From Rotaria sp. Silwood1 (taxonomy: Eukaryota; Rotifera; Eurotatoria; Philodinida; Philodinidae): a stretch of DNA of 64,000 nucleotides. A program made the translations under genes and the position numbers. This document shows positions 62,127 to 64,000 of this stretch, piece after piece (position 1 is the stretch's first letter; the number at the start of each line of letters is the position of its first letter). The notes under the pieces were generated by a model, which saw only the letters and a program-made list of their open reading frames with translations, was not told the DNA's origin and ran no database searches. The stretch lies in the NCBI GenBank assembly GCA_905250075.1, contig CAJNOP010000018.1, positions 186,001-250,000 of the forward strand, read 5' to 3'.

Positions 62127-62869
62127 TCATTTTGTTGTTGATATTGAATTAGTTTTACTTATTTGTCCTGTACATTTTTGTGTGACTGAACTACCTACAG
62201 CTACAGATTGACTTTTAAGACTAGTATCTGTTGATGCGACCTACTTAAAAAAAAATTATAAAATAAAGAAGTCTCGTCGATCGAAACATCATACAAAGTT
62301 CAATTGAGATTGAGATTGAAATATTGCTGTCATAGTTGAGATTCGATTAGTACTAGCCACAATAGATGATGCAGTAAAATCTTCTCGTCAATCTGTCATT
62401 GGACCGAATGTAATTGTCTGAAAAAGAAAAATAAGCAAACTAAATATTAAGACAATGATAAGAGATGATCATAGCTTTTGTTTGATTCTGCTTACAAAGA
62501 AGAAAGTCTTCTAAGATTATAGAAAAACTATTTATTTATTAGTTTTTCTTAGAAAAGTATATTGTCAACACAAACTTTTAATACTCTCATTATCAATCAT
62601 GAACACTTTTTCTTCATCGTTATTTCTTGTTTTAATATATTCATGAAGCAATTTTAGATCAACAGAAACAAATATGTTTTTACTACACACAAAAAGTGTT
62701 TATACTAATAGTTATTTATATATAGTTTTTGATATCGCAAGCTTTTACCTGTTCTAGACATATACAACAATTTTTTATAATATCATCTAAATCGTCTTCT
62801 GTAACATCTGGTTTTGGCATACTAAATTCTACAACTGTATTTAAGGATTTTAATGAGTTACATCGATTT
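62127..62869 (-). pseudogene. 3' part of a broken gene (three exons, in-frame TGA), unknown family
   Basis: Three minus-strand exons have clean GT-AG borders and matching phases. 62869-62749 reads SLNTVVEFSMPKPDVTEDDL then DIIKNCCICLEQ. 62417-62295 reads TITFGPMTD, TGA, REDFTASSIVASTNRIST. 62240-62127 reads VASTDTSLKSQSVAVGSSVT and ends SKTNSISTTK with TGA. The only defect is the TGA at codon 10 of the middle exon, where a Trp would suit. Everything else looks maintained, so this is either a young pseudogene or a sequencing error. The protein family is not recognised. The upstream part should lie to the right, across the assembly gap. Confidence 0.5.
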
Positions 62870-63574
62870 CTTGTCAGTGAAAAAAATTTTATTCTTTGAA
62901 ACTTTTATTATAAATAGAGATCATTTAAATCTACCATCAGTGAAAATTTCATTGATTTGCCTTTAGTACGAGCTAAGCCATTTGGAAAATACTGGTCGTT
63001 ACACAATTTCATCAAACATAGAGATGATTGTCAAACGTGTTCGTATCTTAGTTCATAGACATGTATCATTTGAATGAAAGCCATATATTGAAAGAATACT
63101 TCATATTCGATGAAAAATAATTTTCATACTAATTGGTCATTTTTTGACAATGTATTCTATCATCATATTTTACATAAATGTTATTGTTGATCACTCCCAG
63201 AAAGATTTCGAATGACCAAAGCACTAAATACTGCTGCTCAAGAATAGAAATACTTCTATTTCAAATACTATCAATTGTTCTCTTTTTAAGACTAGAATCA
63301 TCTTTGTTCACTTTTAACCCTGAACCTTCACCATGTGCGAATAATCAATGGTCGATGATACGGATTTCGTACTTAGTTTTTCGTAGTATCTATTAAATAA
63401 ACTTTAGATATGTCGATAATCAAACGATACTTTTCATATTACTCTTCAAAATATGAGATTTGGAAACAGAAATTCGTTTTTTTATAGTCAATCTGTCCCA
63501 TCGAAAGAATAAAAAACATTATCTATCCATAACAGAAGTTTTCCTGGAAGAGAGGCAGAACAAAAGGATTCGAT
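62870..63574. other. Region before the assembly gap
   Basis: Likely intron or lost exons of the broken gene on the left. No convincing exon on either strand; a plus-strand frame at 63178-63396 has no recognised features. Confidence 0.35.
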
Positions 63575-63584
63575 NNNNNNNNNN
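63575..63584. other. Assembly gap (10 N)
   Basis: Ten Ns join two pieces of sequence. A fixed run of ten is usually a scaffolding convention, so the true distance and even the adjacency of the final 416 bases are not certain. Confidence 0.98.
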
Positions 63585-63662
63585 CGCCCATTAGCAAAAT
63601 TATTATTCTAAATATGCAAATCTATACATGTATATATAAATCCACGTTATCTTCAAATTTAC

Positions 63663-63806
63663 TATGGACTGATTTGGATGGTCATATAAAGTGTTGTGGA
63701 ACAGCTTGATTAGCATTTCTAAATCTCTTACAAGACTTGGTGCAACTTCTTTATCCGTTTGTGTTAACAAGATTAGATTGTAGTATATCACCATGAATAA
63801 GGCCAG
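63663..63806 (-). CDS. Single internal exon of an unidentified gene
   Basis: On the minus strand, TTTACTTTAG opens a 144-nt exon that closes with CCATA-GTAAAT, phase 0 at both ends. It encodes 48 residues (LALFMVIYYNLILLTQTDKE... LVRDLEMLIKLFHNTLYDHP) predicted to be helical. It could belong to the same gene as the exons at 62127-62869, with the gap and lost exons between, or to a different gene if the scaffold join is wrong. The family is not recognised. The gene runs off the window to the right. Confidence 0.45.
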
Positions 63807-64000
63807 CTAAAGTAAAAATTATTCATATGGAAATTCTTTTTATTTCGTTTGAAAATATTTATCAGTAAAATTATCTTTATGTGTAACAAATATTAGAACT
63901 TTTCCTATAGAATAATAAAAACATTAATTTTAAAGATAAAATTGAACAAGTATTTACACATAGTAAATTCAACAAGTTTAAATAAAAGCTCTACCCTGTT

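Overview
The window is eukaryotic. It is AT-rich (roughly 70% by eye) and its genes are split into many small exons by mostly short GT-AG introns, with a few introns of 1-2 kb. The best guess is a bdelloid rotifer, perhaps Rotaria-like. Reasons: an intronless gene joining an R-S-E ADP-ribosyltransferase domain to kinesin-light-chain-type TPRs (an expanded type in bdelloids, as I recall), a decayed bacterial-type GNAT acetyltransferase, and TGTGGG-like (bdelloid telomere-like) patches near several broken genes. I cannot name the species.

Left half (about 1.5-50 kb) holds conserved animal genes. A formin of the FMNL class (1.7-12.4 kb, +) has 29 coding exons that join in frame. A RASGRF-type Ras/Rho exchange factor (15.5-29.0 kb, +) has 30 exons that join to 1,449 codons with PH, coiled coil, IQ, DH, PH, REM and CDC25 domains. 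Next come a four-finger C2H2 protein (34.0-36.8 kb, +), a PIM-like kinase (41.0-42.2 kb, -) and a divergent nuclear receptor (47.9-49.9 kb, +) that lacks one zinc-binding cysteine in its second finger. The formin and RASGRF both belong to small-GTPase and actin signalling, but nothing shows they are co-regulated.

Right half (about 50-64 kb) looks different. It holds a small element with nine 14-bp tandem units and two inverted units about 290 bp away, a GNAT pseudogene with in-frame stops, a foldback of TGTGGG-like repeats, a decayed multi-exon gene on the minus strand, the intact intronless ART-TPR gene (989 codons), and pieces of at least two more broken genes next to an assembly gap of ten Ns. 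Several of the breaks sit where tryptophan is expected. This layout fits the gene-poor, foreign-gene-rich, decaying neighbourhoods described for bdelloid chromosome ends, but that is inference.

Other non-coding structures: a 66-bp-arm hairpin in RASGRF intron 1, a diverged repeat in three copies (two in RASGRF introns, one intergenic), a possible RNase H relic at 37.3 kb, and decayed coding-like sequence at 39.2-40.2 kb. No tRNA, rRNA or CRISPR was seen.
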